Assembly (NCBI GenBank): GCA_942491185.1
Contig: CALOAB010000010.1
Coordinates: forward strand, 186,001-250,000
DNA length: 64,000 bases
Source of the DNA: SLRI01 sp942491185
GTDB lineage: Bacteria > Pseudomonadota > Alphaproteobacteria > Geminicoccales > Geminicoccaceae
Direction of reading: 5' to 3'
Below are positions 35,616-44,686 of this stretch, piece by piece; the first letter of the stretch is position 1, and every line of letters begins with the position of its first letter. The notes beneath the pieces were generated by a model. The model was not told where the DNA came from. It saw only the letters and a program-made list of their open reading frames with translations, and did not search any database. A program made the translations under genes and the position numbers.

Positions 35616-36775
35616 GCGCGGCCTCTTTCGCCAATTGGAGCTACCCGACGACCGTCCGCTTCGGTGCCGGGCGGATCGCCGAGCTGCCGGAAGCCTGTGC
35701 GGCTGCTGGCATCAGCCGCCCGCTGTTCGTCACCGACGCGGGGCTAAAGGAGCTGCCGATCACGGCCGCCGCGCGAGAGCTCCTGCCGGGCGCCGGCTTC
35801 TTCGCCGAGGTCAAGGCCAACCCGGTGGACGCGAATGTCGAGGCCGGCGTCGCTGCCTTCAAGGCCGGCGGCCATGATGGAGTCGTCGCCTTCGGCGGTG
35901 GCAGCGGGCTCGATGTCGGCAAATGCATCGCCTTCATGGCGGGCCAGAGCCGGCCGATCTGGGACTTCGAGGATATCGGCGATTGGTGGAAACGGGCCGA
36001 TGCCGCGGCCATCGCCCCGGTCGTTGCGGTCCCGACCACGGCCGGCACCGGCTCAGAGGTCGGCCGTGCCGGGGTGATCACCAACAGTGCGACGCACACC
36101 AAGAAGGTGATCTTCCACCCGAGGATGCTGCCCGAGATCGTCATCAGCGACCCGGCGCTGACGGTGGGCGTGCCGCCGATGATCACCGCCGGCACCGGCA
36201 TGGATGCCTTGGCGCACTGCCTCGAGGCCTATTTCGCGCCCAGCTTTCATCCCATGTCGGAGGGCATTGCAGTCGAGGGCGCGCGCCTGGTCAAGGACGC
36301 CCTGCCCCGCGCCGTGGCCGACGGTGCCGACCTCGAGGCGCGCGCCATGCTGCTGGCCGCCGCCTCGATGGGTGCCGTCGCCTTCCAGAAGGGGTTGGGT
36401 GCCATTCACGCCGTCTCGCACCCGGTGGGCGCCCTCTACGATACGCATCACGGCCTCACCAACGCGGTCTTCATGCCCTACGTGCTGGCCTTCAATCGTG
36501 ACGCCATCGCCGGCAAGGCAGCCCGCCTCGCGGCCTGGCTCGGGCTCGCACAGGCGGATCTCGACGGGCTGATCGATTGGGTGCTGGCGCTCAGGGATGC
36601 CATCGGCATCCCGCATGATCTGCCGGGCCTCGGCATCACCGACGACAGCCGGTTCGCCGAGATGGCCGAGATGGCCGTCGTCGATCCCACCGCCGGCGGC
36701 AATCCGCGGCCGCTGGACGCCACCGCGGCGTTGCACATCTATCGTGCCGCTGCTGCCGGGCAACTGGCCGGATGA
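35612..36775 (+). CDS. Iron-containing (group III) alcohol dehydrogenase
   Basis: A 387-residue type III ADH. The nucleotide loop FGGGSGLDVGK is near residue 94, PTTAGTGSEV near 140, the metal ligands lie in ITAGTGMDALAHCLEAY and GAIHAVSHPVGALYDTHHG. Full length. The TTG start overlaps the ALDH stop (TTGA). Third gene of the operon; it would oxidise an alcohol to the aldehyde used by the ALDH, or the reverse. Confidence 0.9.
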   Translation: MSAASFANWSYPTTVRFGAGRIAELPEACAAAGISRPLFVTDAGLKELPITAAARELLPGAGFFAEVKANPVDANVEAGVAAFKAGGHDGVVAFGGGSGLDVGKCIAFMAGQSRPIWDFEDIGDWWKRADAAAIAPVVAVPTTAGTGSEVGRAGVITNSATHTKKVIFHPRMLPEIVISDPALTVGVPPMITAGTGMDALAHCLEAYFAPSFHPMSEGIAVEGARLVKDALPRAVADGADLEARAMLLAAASMGAVAFQKGLGAIHAVSHPVGALYDTHHGLTNAVFMPYVLAFNRDAIAGKAARLAAWLGLAQADLDGLIDWVLALRDAIGIPHDLPGLGITDDSRFAEMAEMAVVDPTAGGNPRPLDATAALHIYRAAAAGQLAG

Positions 36776-36782
36776 CCTGCCC

Positions 36783-36809
36783 ATGCCGGAGCTGAGATGC
36801 CGGAGCTGA
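36783..36809 (+). repeat. 14 bp tandem duplication carrying the start of the next gene
   Basis: ATGCCGGAGCTGAG occurs at 36783-36796 and its first 13 bases again at 36797-36809. The first copy supplies the GGAG ribosome site for the ATG in the second; the ATG of the first copy is out of frame. Confidence 0.6.
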
Positions 36810-37129
36810 CCACCCGCAATGCCGCCCCGGGACGGGCCGCAGCGCATATCGTCTACGCGCTCTACGCGGTGGCGCTGTTCACGGCATTGCCGCTGCTGGC
36901 CGGCGTCATCGTGGCCTACATCGCCCGCGGCGGCGCCGAGCCCGTCTACCGATCGCATCTCACCTGGAGCATTCGCACCTTCTGGTGGGCGCTGCTGTGG
37001 CTGATCATCGGCACCGTGCTCACGCTCGTTCTGATCGGCTACGCCATCCTGGCCCTGCTCTGGCTCTGGACCGCGTACCGGACCATTCGCGGCTGGCTCA
37101 GGCTCGCCGACAATCTGCCGATCGGCTGA
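36797..37129 (+). CDS. DUF4870-like small membrane protein
   Basis: A 110-residue protein with three hydrophobic helices (about 18-41, 63-84 and 84-100), the VYRSHLTWSIRTFWWALLW motif between the first and second helix being typical of DUF4870/YtjA-type proteins. The family is of unknown function. The ribosome site GGAG comes from a 14 bp duplication. It lies 21 nt after the iron-ADH, same direction, and converges with the glycosyltransferase to its right (36 bp gap). Confidence 0.78.
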   Translation: MPELTTRNAAPGRAAAHIVYALYAVALFTALPLLAGVIVAYIARGGAEPVYRSHLTWSIRTFWWALLWLIIGTVLTLVLIGYAILALLWLWTAYRTIRGWLRLADNLPIG

Positions 37130-37165
37130 CGCCGCAGCGCTTACCTTGGCACCGTACCCAGCCGC

Positions 37166-38329
37166 TCAGGCCGTAGGCTCGACCGCCGCCCGGTGGCCCC
37201 AGTAGCGTCGCGCCCGGGCCATCAGGCCATGCTGGGCCAGTGGCGTGACGTCGATCACCCGACCGGCATTGCCGGCTTCGATGTGCGCGATGAACTGCCG
37301 GGCACTGTTTTCCCAGCTGAAGGGCATTGCCCGCGCCCGGCAGCGCTCGCGCGGGATATCCAGTGCCTGACGCGCCGCTGAGCCCAGATCCTCGTCCAGG
37401 ACGCCAGCGCCGGAAGAGCCCACGACATCGATCGGGCCGGTGGTCGGGTAGGCTGCGACCGGCACGCCTGACGCCATCGCCTCGAGCAGCACGATGCCGA
37501 ACGAATCGGTCCGGCTCGGGAACACGAAGACATCGGCCGAGGCGAAGATGCGCGCGAGATCGGTGCCGGTGCGCAGGCCCAGAAAAGTGGCGTCGGGATA
37601 GGCGGCCTCGAGCTGGCGGCGGGCCGGGCCGTCGCCGACGACGACCTTGGTTCCCGGCAGATCGAGGGAGAGAAAGTCGCCGACGCTCTTCTCCACGGCG
37701 AGCCTGCCGACATAGAGAAAGATCGGTCCCTCGAGGCCCAGATCCTCGCGCCGCTCCGGCGTGAACAACCGCGTGTCGACACCGTAGCTCCAGCGCATGA
37801 TCCCTGTGACACCGCGCTTCTCGAGATCCTCCGCGAGCTGGTCGGTGGTCACCATCACGCCCTGGCCGGCATTGTGAAAGCGCCGCATCAGCCGAAAGGT
37901 CCAATCGATCGGAATGGGCATTCTAGTGCGGATGTATTCCGGCAGGCGTGTGTGGTAGCAGGTGGTGAACGGCAGGTCGTAGCGCAGGCAGAGCCGGCGG
38001 ACGACATGGCCGATCGGCCCTTCGGTCGCGATGTGGATATGCGTCGGCGCCAGCTCGGCGATCATGCCCGCCAGCCGCGCCGGGCGACAGAAGGCAAGGC
38101 GAATCTCGGGATAGATGGGCAGCGGGACGGAGTGGAAATCCTGGGGCGTGATCAGCGCGATCTCGGCACCCTGACCTGGAGCTTCGTCCACCATCCGCTC
38201 GATCGAGCGCACGACACCATTGACCTGCGGGTACCAGGCATCGGTTGCCAGCAGGAGGCGCATGGCCCCGGCCGCTTTCGCCTTGCCGGCGGCCGGCGTC
38301 GACCAGCCCGCGGTCCGAAGGGTCGTCAC
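37166..38329 (-). CDS. Glycosyltransferase, group 1 (MgtA/mannosyltransferase-like)
   Basis: A 387-residue GT-B enzyme similar to GDP-mannose- or sulfoquinovose-using glycolipid transferases. DAWYPQVNGVVRSIERM (N-terminal), HIHIATEGPIGHVVRRLC, TTCYHTRLPEYI and the donor motif ADVFVFPSRTDSFGIVLLEAMASG are clear, with FLYVGRLAVEKSVGDFL before it. GTG at 38329 has GAGGT upstream; the M at residue 23 is another option. It follows pth after 143 nt in the same direction. A glycolipid or exopolysaccharide product is possible. Confidence 0.87.
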   Translation of the reverse strand: MTTLRTAGWSTPAAGKAKAAGAMRLLLATDAWYPQVNGVVRSIERMVDEAPGQGAEIALITPQDFHSVPLPIYPEIRLAFCRPARLAGMIAELAPTHIHIATEGPIGHVVRRLCLRYDLPFTTCYHTRLPEYIRTRMPIPIDWTFRLMRRFHNAGQGVMVTTDQLAEDLEKRGVTGIMRWSYGVDTRLFTPERREDLGLEGPIFLYVGRLAVEKSVGDFLSLDLPGTKVVVGDGPARRQLEAAYPDATFLGLRTGTDLARIFASADVFVFPSRTDSFGIVLLEAMASGVPVAAYPTTGPIDVVGSSGAGVLDEDLGSAARQALDIPRERCRARAMPFSWENSARQFIAHIEAGNAGRVIDVTPLAQHGLMARARRYWGHRAAVEPTA

Positions 38330-38472
38330 CTTGCTACCTCGCCCCGTTTGCGCCCGCCCGACAAGTGGGCATGCAAAGCCGCTGTCACCACCACCCGGCC
38401 TCGCGCGTCAGGTGAATATGCGTCCATCTGGAGCCTCTCCCCTCTCGCACACGGTGCACGAACGGCGCCGGC

Positions 38473-39087
38473 TCAGGCGGGCTTGGTTGCCGCTTGAAAA
38501 TCCAGCGCCACCTTGTTCATGAAGCCGGCGTCATCGCCCATGGCGAGCAGCGGTGCTGCCTCGGCGATGCCGTCGAGCATCGCCTCGAGCCAGCCGGCCT
38601 CGCTCTTGTGGAAATCGCTCAGCACGTGGCCGGTCACCCGGTCCTTGTGGCCTGGATGGCCGATGCCGATGCGCACGCGCTTGAAGTCGCGCGAGCCCAG
38701 ATGAGCATCCAGGCTCTTCAGCCCGTTGTGCCCCGCAACCCCACCGCCAAGCTTGATCCGTAAGCGGCCGGGCGCAAGGTCGAGCTCGTCGTGAAAGACG
38801 ACGATATCGCCGATGGCGATCTTGAAGAAGCGCATGGCCTCGCCGACCGACTGGCCGGAGAGGTTCATGAAGGTCTGGGGCTTGAGCAGCAGAACCTTGA
38901 CCGCGCCGAGCTGGCCCTCGCTCAGCTCACCTTGGAACTTGCGACGCCAGGGCGGAAAGCGATGCCGCCAGGCGATGGCGTCGAGCGCCAGAAAGCCGAT
39001 ATTGTGGCGATGCCCGGCATAGGACGGGCCAGGGTTGCCGAGGCCGACGAGCAGCCTCGGTCCCGGGCCGGGTGAGCCGGCAGAGAT
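38473..39087 (-). CDS. pth: Peptidyl-tRNA hydrolase (start codon appears to be ATC)
   Basis: Releases tRNA from drop-off peptidyl-tRNAs. The full protein is present: RLLVGLGNPGPSYAGHRHN (catalytic His in HRHNIGF), KPQTFMNLSG, FHDELDLAPG with the catalytic Asp, and GGGVAGHNGLKSLDAHLG. No ATG, GTG or TTG occurs in frame between the stop of rplY and the conserved N-terminus; the first later ATG is inside the FMNLSG motif. An ATC at 39085-39087 lies 7 nt after GAGGA and would give ISAGSPGPGPRLLVGLGNPG, a normal N-terminus and 204 residues. Either a rare ATC start or a one-base sequence change from ATG. Confidence 0.88.
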   Translation of the reverse strand: MSAGSPGPGPRLLVGLGNPGPSYAGHRHNIGFLALDAIAWRHRFPPWRRKFQGELSEGQLGAVKVLLLKPQTFMNLSGQSVGEAMRFFKIAIGDIVVFHDELDLAPGRLRIKLGGGVAGHNGLKSLDAHLGSRDFKRVRIGIGHPGHKDRVTGHVLSDFHKSEAGWLEAMLDGIAEAAPLLAMGDDAGFMNKVALDFQAATKPA

Positions 39088-39090
39088 GGC

Positions 39091-39723
39091 TCAATCCTCG
39101 GTGGTCTCGGCCTCTTCGCCTTCCTCGTCGCCTTCCCCTTCTTCCCCACCACTCGGGCCGCGGCCGACCACTGCGCAAATGGTGAAGTCGCGATCGGTGA
39201 TCGTGGGCGTCACATTGTCCGGCAGCGTGACCGCGCTGATATGCACGCTGTCACCGATCTCGATAGCACCGAGATCGACCTCGATCTGCTCAGGAATCGC
39301 CTCGACCGGACAGACCAGCTCGATCTCGCGGCGGACGATGTTGAGCACGCCACCACGCTTGATGCCGGGGCACTTGTCCTCGTTCAAGAACTGCACCGGA
39401 ACCTCGACCGTGATGGTCGAGCCCTTGGCAGCACGCAGGAAGTCGACATGCAGCGGGTCGCCCTTGACGGGATGGGTCTGCGCCTCGCGCGGCACCACCT
39501 GGATCGTCTTGCCGCCGAGCTTCAAAGCCACGACCGAGCTGAAGAAACGCGGGTTCATCTCGAGCTCGCGCTTGATCTCGCGCGCGACCAGCGAGATCTT
39601 CATCGGCTCTTCCTTGCCGCCATAGACAATGGCCGGCACCTTCGCCGTCTTGCGCAACGCGCGGGCGGCTTCCTTGCCGGTGCGTTCGCGCTTCTCGGCG
39701 GTCAGTTGAACGGCATCACTCAT
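39091..39723 (-). CDS. rplY: Large ribosomal subunit protein bL25 (Ctc form)
   Basis: A 210-residue two-domain bL25 that binds 5S rRNA. MSDAVQLTAEKRERTGKEAA is the conserved start; DPLHVDFLRA and PVEAIPEQIEVDLGAIEIGD mark the Ctc-type C-terminal domain. The last 20 or so residues are an acidic Glu/Gly tail, common in alphaproteobacteria. It is the usual partner of pth, whose start lies 4 nt after its stop, and follows prs. Confidence 0.95.
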   Translation of the reverse strand: MSDAVQLTAEKRERTGKEAARALRKTAKVPAIVYGGKEEPMKISLVAREIKRELEMNPRFFSSVVALKLGGKTIQVVPREAQTHPVKGDPLHVDFLRAAKGSTITVEVPVQFLNEDKCPGIKRGGVLNIVRREIELVCPVEAIPEQIEVDLGAIEIGDSVHISAVTLPDNVTPTITDRDFTICAVVGRGPSGGEEGEGDEEGEEAETTED

Positions 39724-39807
39724 CGTATCGTCCTTTCACCCCTCCGGCACAGGCACCATTGCCGCCCCGGACAGATATGGTTGGGCCCTGAAACGTTCGG
39801 GCATGCC

Positions 39808-39827
39808 GGCCGGTTGAAGCACCGGCC
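39808..39827. terminator. Hairpin between prs and rplY
   Basis: GGCCGGT-TGAAGC-ACCGGCC, 7 bp perfect stem, 22 nt after the prs stop. No T-run follows on the minus strand, so it could be an attenuator or mRNA-end hairpin rather than a strong terminator. Confidence 0.35.
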
Positions 39828-39849
39828 AACTCTTGGTCCTAAAAGCGGG

Positions 39850-40782
39850 CTAGTCCCACAAGCTGGAGACCGAGCTCTCGCTGGCGATCCGGCTGATCGC
39901 CTCGCCCATCAGCTGGGCCACGGAGAGCACACGGATCTTCTCGGTCACCCGCACGCCTTCGGTCGGCCGGATGCTGTCGGTGATGACCAGCTTGTCCAGC
40001 GACGAGGCCGCAATGCGCGCCACGGCACCACCAGACAATACGCCATGCGCACAATAGGCCTGCACCGACGAAGCACCTGACGCCAGCAGCGCGTCAGCGG
40101 CATTGCAAAGCGTGCCACCACTGTCGACAATGTCGTCGACCAGCACACAATGCCGGCCCTCGACCTCGCCGATGACGTTCATGACCTCGGAGACACCCGC
40201 CCTCTCGCGGCGCTTATCGATAATCGCGAGATTGGCGTCAAGCCGCTTGGCATAGGCCCTGGCCCTGGCGACACCGCCGACATCCGGCGAGACGATCAAG
40301 ACATTGTCGGAGCCGAGGCTCTCGCCGATATCCGGCGACATCAAGGGCGCGCCGTAGAGATTGTCGACCGGGATATCAAAGAAGCCCTGGATCTGGCCGG
40401 CATGCAACTCCAGCGTTAGAACCCGGTTGGCACCGGCCTCGGTGATCAGGTTGGCGACCAGCTTCGCCGAAATCGGCGTCCGCGGGCCCGGCTTCCGGTC
40501 CTGTCGCGCATAGCCGAAATAGGGCATGACGGCCGTGATCCGCCGCGCAGATGCCCGCCGCAATGCGTCGATGCAGACCAGGAGCTCCATCAGGTTGTCG
40601 TTGGCCGGATAGGAGGTCGACTGGATGATGAACACGTCCTCGCCGCGGACATTCTCCTGGATCTCGACGAAGATCTCCATGTCGGCGAAGCGGTGCACCG
40701 TCGCCTTCGTCAGCTCGACACGCAAATAGGCAGCAATAGCCTCGGCCAGCGGGCGATTGCTGTTGCCGGCGAGCAGTTTCAT
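39850..40782 (-). CDS. prs: Ribose-phosphate pyrophosphokinase
   Basis: Makes PRPP from ribose 5-phosphate and ATP. A 310-residue class I enzyme: MKLLAGNSNRPLAEAIAAYL at the start, YFGYARQDRKPGPRTPI (ATP flexible loop), LELHAGQIQGFF, and the PRPP loop VLVDDIVDSGGTL. ATG at 40782; the longer frame upstream reads into the antisense of the next gene and is rejected. Head of the prs-rplY-pth run, the order usual in alphaproteobacteria. Confidence 0.95.
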   Translation of the reverse strand: MKLLAGNSNRPLAEAIAAYLRVELTKATVHRFADMEIFVEIQENVRGEDVFIIQSTSYPANDNLMELLVCIDALRRASARRITAVMPYFGYARQDRKPGPRTPISAKLVANLITEAGANRVLTLELHAGQIQGFFDIPVDNLYGAPLMSPDIGESLGSDNVLIVSPDVGGVARARAYAKRLDANLAIIDKRRERAGVSEVMNVIGEVEGRHCVLVDDIVDSGGTLCNAADALLASGASSVQAYCAHGVLSGGAVARIAASSLDKLVITDSIRPTEGVRVTEKIRVLSVAQLMGEAISRIASESSVSSLWD

Positions 40783-40915
40783 GTCTTTTGCCTGTCGCGA
40801 TTGCGTGGGGATGAAGGGGGTCTTATCAACCAGACGGCGGGAAGTAAACGCTGCAATAGCGTGGTGGTGTGACGCTCCATCGAACCGCCTGGCATCTCCC
40901 GACCGCAGGAGGCCG

Positions 40916-41766
40916 TTAGAGCTCGCGCACGGCTGCGGCGAGACCGCCGAGGAACCGCGTGAGACGGTGCTGCGTCGCCGCGAAATCGGCCGTCCGCTCG
41001 AGCCGGGCCTCGTCCATGTAGAGCCGGCGGTTGACCTCGAGCTGCAGGCTGTGCCGCCCCTCGCCCGGCCGGCCGTAGCGGCGGACGATCTCCGCACCCT
41101 TGTAGGGATCGTTGACGGCCACGTTGAAGCCCTCCGCCGTCAGCAGCGACCGCGCGGCCTCCAGAAATGCCGGGGCACAGGTCTCACCCTCGCGATCGGA
41201 GAGCACGATATCCGCGCGTGGCTTGCCAGCCCCCTCCTCGTGCATCGCGCTCGAGACCGCCTGCATCGAGTGGCAATCCACGTGAAAGACCCGGCCGAAG
41301 CGGGCATGGGTGTCATCCAGCACACCGCCAACGTCGCGTGGTAGGGATGCCAGCAGGCGTCGAGCCGCCGGCGCACCACAGCGGCGTCCAGCGGTGCGGC
41401 GTAGAGGGCGGCACCCTGCGGCGGCACGGCCTGCCAGATGACGCCCTTGCCGAGCCTGGCTTTCGCCGTCGGGTTGAGCGCCATGCCGGCATCGCCCGCG
41501 ATTGCGTGTGGGTCGAGGTCGTCGACGGCGCGGTTGGCATCGCAATAGATGCGCGGGAAGCGCGCTGCGACCAACACGGCACCGAGCTCGGCGGCAGCGC
41601 CGAACAGCACGTCGACATCCATGTCCTCCGCCCGGCGATACTGGTCCGGCCCGCATGCCGGGCGGAAGTCGGCCGGGTAGTCGCTGCCCGAATGCGGGCT
41701 GTCGAGCACCAGCGGCGTGGTCGGCGGATCGGCGGATCGGATCTCGACGGGCGCTGCTGACGCCAT
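40916..41766 (-). CDS. N-formylglutamate amidohydrolase family protein (one-base frameshift)
   Basis: A metal-dependent deformylase/amidohydrolase of the HutG-type family. The N-terminal part has LVLDSPHSGSDYPADF, DVDVLFGAAAELGAVLVAAR, IYCDANRAVDDLDP; the C-terminal part has RVFHVDCHSMQAVSSAMHE, DIVLSDREGETCAP and LQLEVNRRLYMDE. Between WHPYHATL and GVLDDTHARFG one base is missing near 41327 (TTGGCGGTG for TTGGCNGGTG). Length is 3x284-1, so the corrected protein has 283 residues. The ATG at 41766 or 41787 follows the dppF stop; it belongs with the peptide ABC genes. Confidence 0.83.
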
Positions 41767-41770
41767 CGGC

Positions 41771-42772
41771 TCAAGCCCCCTGGTCATGCAGGTGACACGC
41801 CGCCCATTGCCCCGGCGCCACCTCGCGGAACAGCGGCCGCTCGTCCTGGCAGCGGGTCATGGCGTGCGGGCAGCGGGGGTGGAAATGACAGCCGGACGGC
41901 GGCTCCAGGGGCGATGGGATCTCGCCCTTGATGACGTGAAAGCTGCGCCGCGACGCATCGATCCGCGGCACCTCGTCGAGCAGGGCCTGGGTGTAGGGAT
42001 GCGCCGCACCGGCAAACAGCGCCTCGGTGGTGGCCGTCTCCACCACCCGGCCGAGATACATGACGACCACCCGATCAGCGAGGTGCTCGATGACGCCCAG
42101 GTCATGGCTGACGAAGAGATAGGTCAGCCCGAGCTCGCTCCGCAGATCCATGAAGAGGTTGAGCACCTGCGCCTGGATCGAGACATCGAGTGCCGCCACC
42201 GATTCGTCGCAGACGAGGAAATCGGGCTGCACGGCCAGTGCCCGGGCGATGCCGATCCGCTGCCGCTGGCCGCCGGAGAACTGGTGCGGGTAGCGCTGCT
42301 TGAAGCTCGGGTCGAGCCCGACCCGGTTGAGCATCTCGTCGACATAATCCGAGAGCGCCCGACGCTCGACCAGGCCGTGCACCAAAGGCGCCTCGCCGAT
42401 GATCTGCGCCACCCGCATGCGCGGGTTGAGCGAGGACATCGGGTCCTGGAAGATCATCTGCACCTTGAGCTTGGCCGCCTGCGCCTCGGCCCCCGCCAGC
42501 GACTGCAGGTCTTTGCCCAGGAAGCGGAGCGTCCCGTCGGACGGCTCGAGGATGCCGGCCACGATCCGCCCGATCGTCGACTTGCCGCAACCGGATTCGC
42601 CGACCAGGCCCACCACCTCGCCATGCGCAACGGCGAGGTCGACCCCGTCGACCGCATGCACCACCTCCTCGGTGTTGCGGCCGCCCACCAGGTTGACCAG
42701 CTTCTCCGCCAGATCGAGCCGGCGAACGAAGCGCTTGCTGACGCCGTCGAGCTCGATCATCGGCGCCGTCAC
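41771..42772 (-). CDS. Dipeptide/oligopeptide ABC transporter ATPase (DppF/OppF-like)
   Basis: A 333-residue ATPase with Walker A GESGCGKST, signature FSGGQRQRIGIARAL and Walker B FLVCDESVAALD, plus the C-terminal PSPLEPPSGCHFHPRCPHAM cysteine motif seen in Dpp/Opp ATPases. It energises uptake of short peptides with the adjacent ATPase and permeases. GTG at 42772 overlaps the upstream stop by 4 nt. Its stop lies 4 nt before the ATG chosen for the formylglutamate amidohydrolase. Confidence 0.92.
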   Translation of the reverse strand: MTAPMIELDGVSKRFVRRLDLAEKLVNLVGGRNTEEVVHAVDGVDLAVAHGEVVGLVGESGCGKSTIGRIVAGILEPSDGTLRFLGKDLQSLAGAEAQAAKLKVQMIFQDPMSSLNPRMRVAQIIGEAPLVHGLVERRALSDYVDEMLNRVGLDPSFKQRYPHQFSGGQRQRIGIARALAVQPDFLVCDESVAALDVSIQAQVLNLFMDLRSELGLTYLFVSHDLGVIEHLADRVVVMYLGRVVETATTEALFAGAAHPYTQALLDEVPRIDASRRSFHVIKGEIPSPLEPPSGCHFHPRCPHAMTRCQDERPLFREVAPGQWAACHLHDQGA

Positions 42773-43755
42773 GGGGCGACGTCCAGCTGGTCGGCGAGAT
42801 AAGGATCGACGCACCGCACCGCCCGCGCCTCGCCTGTGGCCCTGAGCTCCGGCATCACCTCACAAGGAGCGGCCGCCCGCTCGCAGCGGGTCTTGAAGGC
42901 GCAGCCGGGCGGCAGGGTGAGCAGCGAGGGCGTCATGCCGGGGATCTGCAGCAGCCGCTGGCCGCGCCGGGTCTGGCTCGGCACCGAGCCGATCAGGCCC
43001 CTGGTATAGGGATGCGCCGGTGCTGCCAGAATGTCGTCGACCGGGCCGCTCTCGACGATCCGCCCGGCATACATCACGAGCAGGCGATCGGCGAGGCCGG
43101 CCACAACGGCGAGGTCGTGGGTGATCCAGACGAAGGCGGTGCCGGTGGCGGCCGCCAGCTTTTGCACCTCGGCCAGGATCTGTGCCTGGATGGTCACGTC
43201 CAGCGCCGTCGTCGGCTCATCCGCAATGATCACATCGGGCTCGTTCAGAAGGGCGATGGCGATCGCCACCCGCTGGCGCATGCCGCCGGAGAACTGGTGC
43301 GGGTAGCTCTTCAGCCGCTCGTCCGGCGACGGGATACCGACCATGCCGAGGGCAGCCCGCGCCCTCTCGCGCGCGGCCGATTGCGAGATGTCGGCGTGTG
43401 CTGTCATCGCCTCGATCATCTGCGTGTCGACCCGCAGCACCGGGTTCAAGGTCATCATCGGGTCCTGGAAGATCATCGCGATCTTCTGCCCCCGCTGGCG
43501 CCGCATGGCGTCCTCGGAGAGGCCGACCAGCTCGGTGCCGGACAACCTGATCGAGCCCTCGACGATGCGCCCCGGCGGATCGACCAGCCCCAAGAGCGAG
43601 AACCCGGTCACCGTCTTGCCGGAGCCCGACTCGCCGACCAGCCCCAGGATCTCACCTCGACCAAGCGCGAAGTCGACCCCATCCACCGCCTTGATGACAC
43701 CGGCACGGGTGAAGAAATGAGTCCTGAGGCCCTGGACCTCGAGCACCGGGCTCAC
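42769..43755 (-). CDS. Dipeptide/oligopeptide ABC transporter ATPase (DppD/OppD-like)
   Basis: A 328-residue ATPase: Walker A GESGSGKT, signature FSGGMRQRVAIAIAL, Walker B VIIADEPTTALDVT, H-loop WITHDLAVV, and the TPSLLTLPPGCAFKTRC tail common to OppD. GTG at 43755 (VSPVLEVQGL) overlaps the dppC stop as GTGA. Pairs with the DppF-like ATPase. Confidence 0.92.
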   Translation of the reverse strand: MSPVLEVQGLRTHFFTRAGVIKAVDGVDFALGRGEILGLVGESGSGKTVTGFSLLGLVDPPGRIVEGSIRLSGTELVGLSEDAMRRQRGQKIAMIFQDPMMTLNPVLRVDTQMIEAMTAHADISQSAARERARAALGMVGIPSPDERLKSYPHQFSGGMRQRVAIAIALLNEPDVIIADEPTTALDVTIQAQILAEVQKLAAATGTAFVWITHDLAVVAGLADRLLVMYAGRIVESGPVDDILAAPAHPYTRGLIGSVPSQTRRGQRLLQIPGMTPSLLTLPPGCAFKTRCERAAAPCEVMPELRATGEARAVRCVDPYLADQLDVAP

Positions 43756-44686
43756 CGGGCGAGCCTCGGGTTCAAGACGTCGCGCAGGCGGTCGCCGACG
43801 AGGTTGATGGCGACGATGGTCAAGAGCAGCGCGATGCCCGGGAAGAAGGCGATCCAGTAGCGCCCCGACAGCATGTAGTTGAAGCCGTTGGAGATCAGCA
43901 GGCCCAAGGACGGCTCGGTCTGCGGCAGCCCAACGCCGAGAAACGACAGCGTGGCTTCGAGTGCTATGGCGCTTGCCGTCTGGACGGTGCCGACGACGAT
44001 CAAGGGGGCGACGCAGTTCGGCAGGATGTGGCGAAAGATGATCCGGCCTTTCGACAGCCCGAGGCAGACCGCGGCCTCGACATATTCCTTGCGTCGCTCG
44101 ACCAGGGCCGAGGAGCGCACGGTTCGGGCATAATAGGCCCACTGGGCGACGATCAGCGCCAGGATGATCTTCTCCAGCCCCTTGCCGAGCACCGCGAGCA
44201 GGATCAAGGCGATCAGCACGGCCGGGATCGAGAGCTGGAGATCGACGATGCGCATCAAGAGGTTCTCGGTCCGCCCGCCGGCATAGGCCGCGATCAGGCC
44301 CACCGTCATGCCGATGACGAGTGCCGCCATGCCCGAGAGGATGCCGACACTGAGCGAGATTCTGAGCCCGTAGAGGATCGCCGAGAAGAGGTCACGGCCA
44401 GCACCGTCCGTGCCGAGCCAGAAGGTGTAGCCGTCCATCGAGACCGTGCCGGGCGGCAGGCGCGAATCGAGAATCGAGACCTGGGCCAGATCGTACGGGT
44501 CCTGTGGGGCTATCCAGGGTGCCGCAAATGCCACGCCGATGATCAAGACCAGGAGGACGAAGGCGACGACCGCGAGCTTGTTCTCTGCGTAGTGAGCGAC
44601 AAACCGGCGAAACGGCGTCTCGACCGGGCCCTTGATCGCGGCTCGGCGGCGGTGACGGAGGTCGACGGGATCGGGCTGGTGCTCAT
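43752..44686 (-). CDS. Peptide ABC transporter permease (DppC-like; one-base frameshift near the start)
   Basis: Six helices with the permease EAA-type motif EAAVCLGLSKGRIIFRHILPN and the LGTDGAGRDLFSAILYGLR loop typical of DppC. The ATG at 44686 overlaps the dppB stop (ATGA) and reads MSTSPIPSTSVTAAEP, but the conserved body (AIKGPVETPFRRF and onward) is in another frame. One base is missing near 44640 (GAGCCGCGATC for GAGCCNGCGATC). The in-frame alternative has no usable start except within dppB and would give a Cys-rich head. Corrected length is 311 residues. Confidence 0.86.

Noticed and set aside
41717..42802. Long open frame on the plus strand opposite the DppF-like ATPase
   Set aside because: It is antisense to a clear ABC ATPase; GC-rich codon bias opens this frame. 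No family motif.
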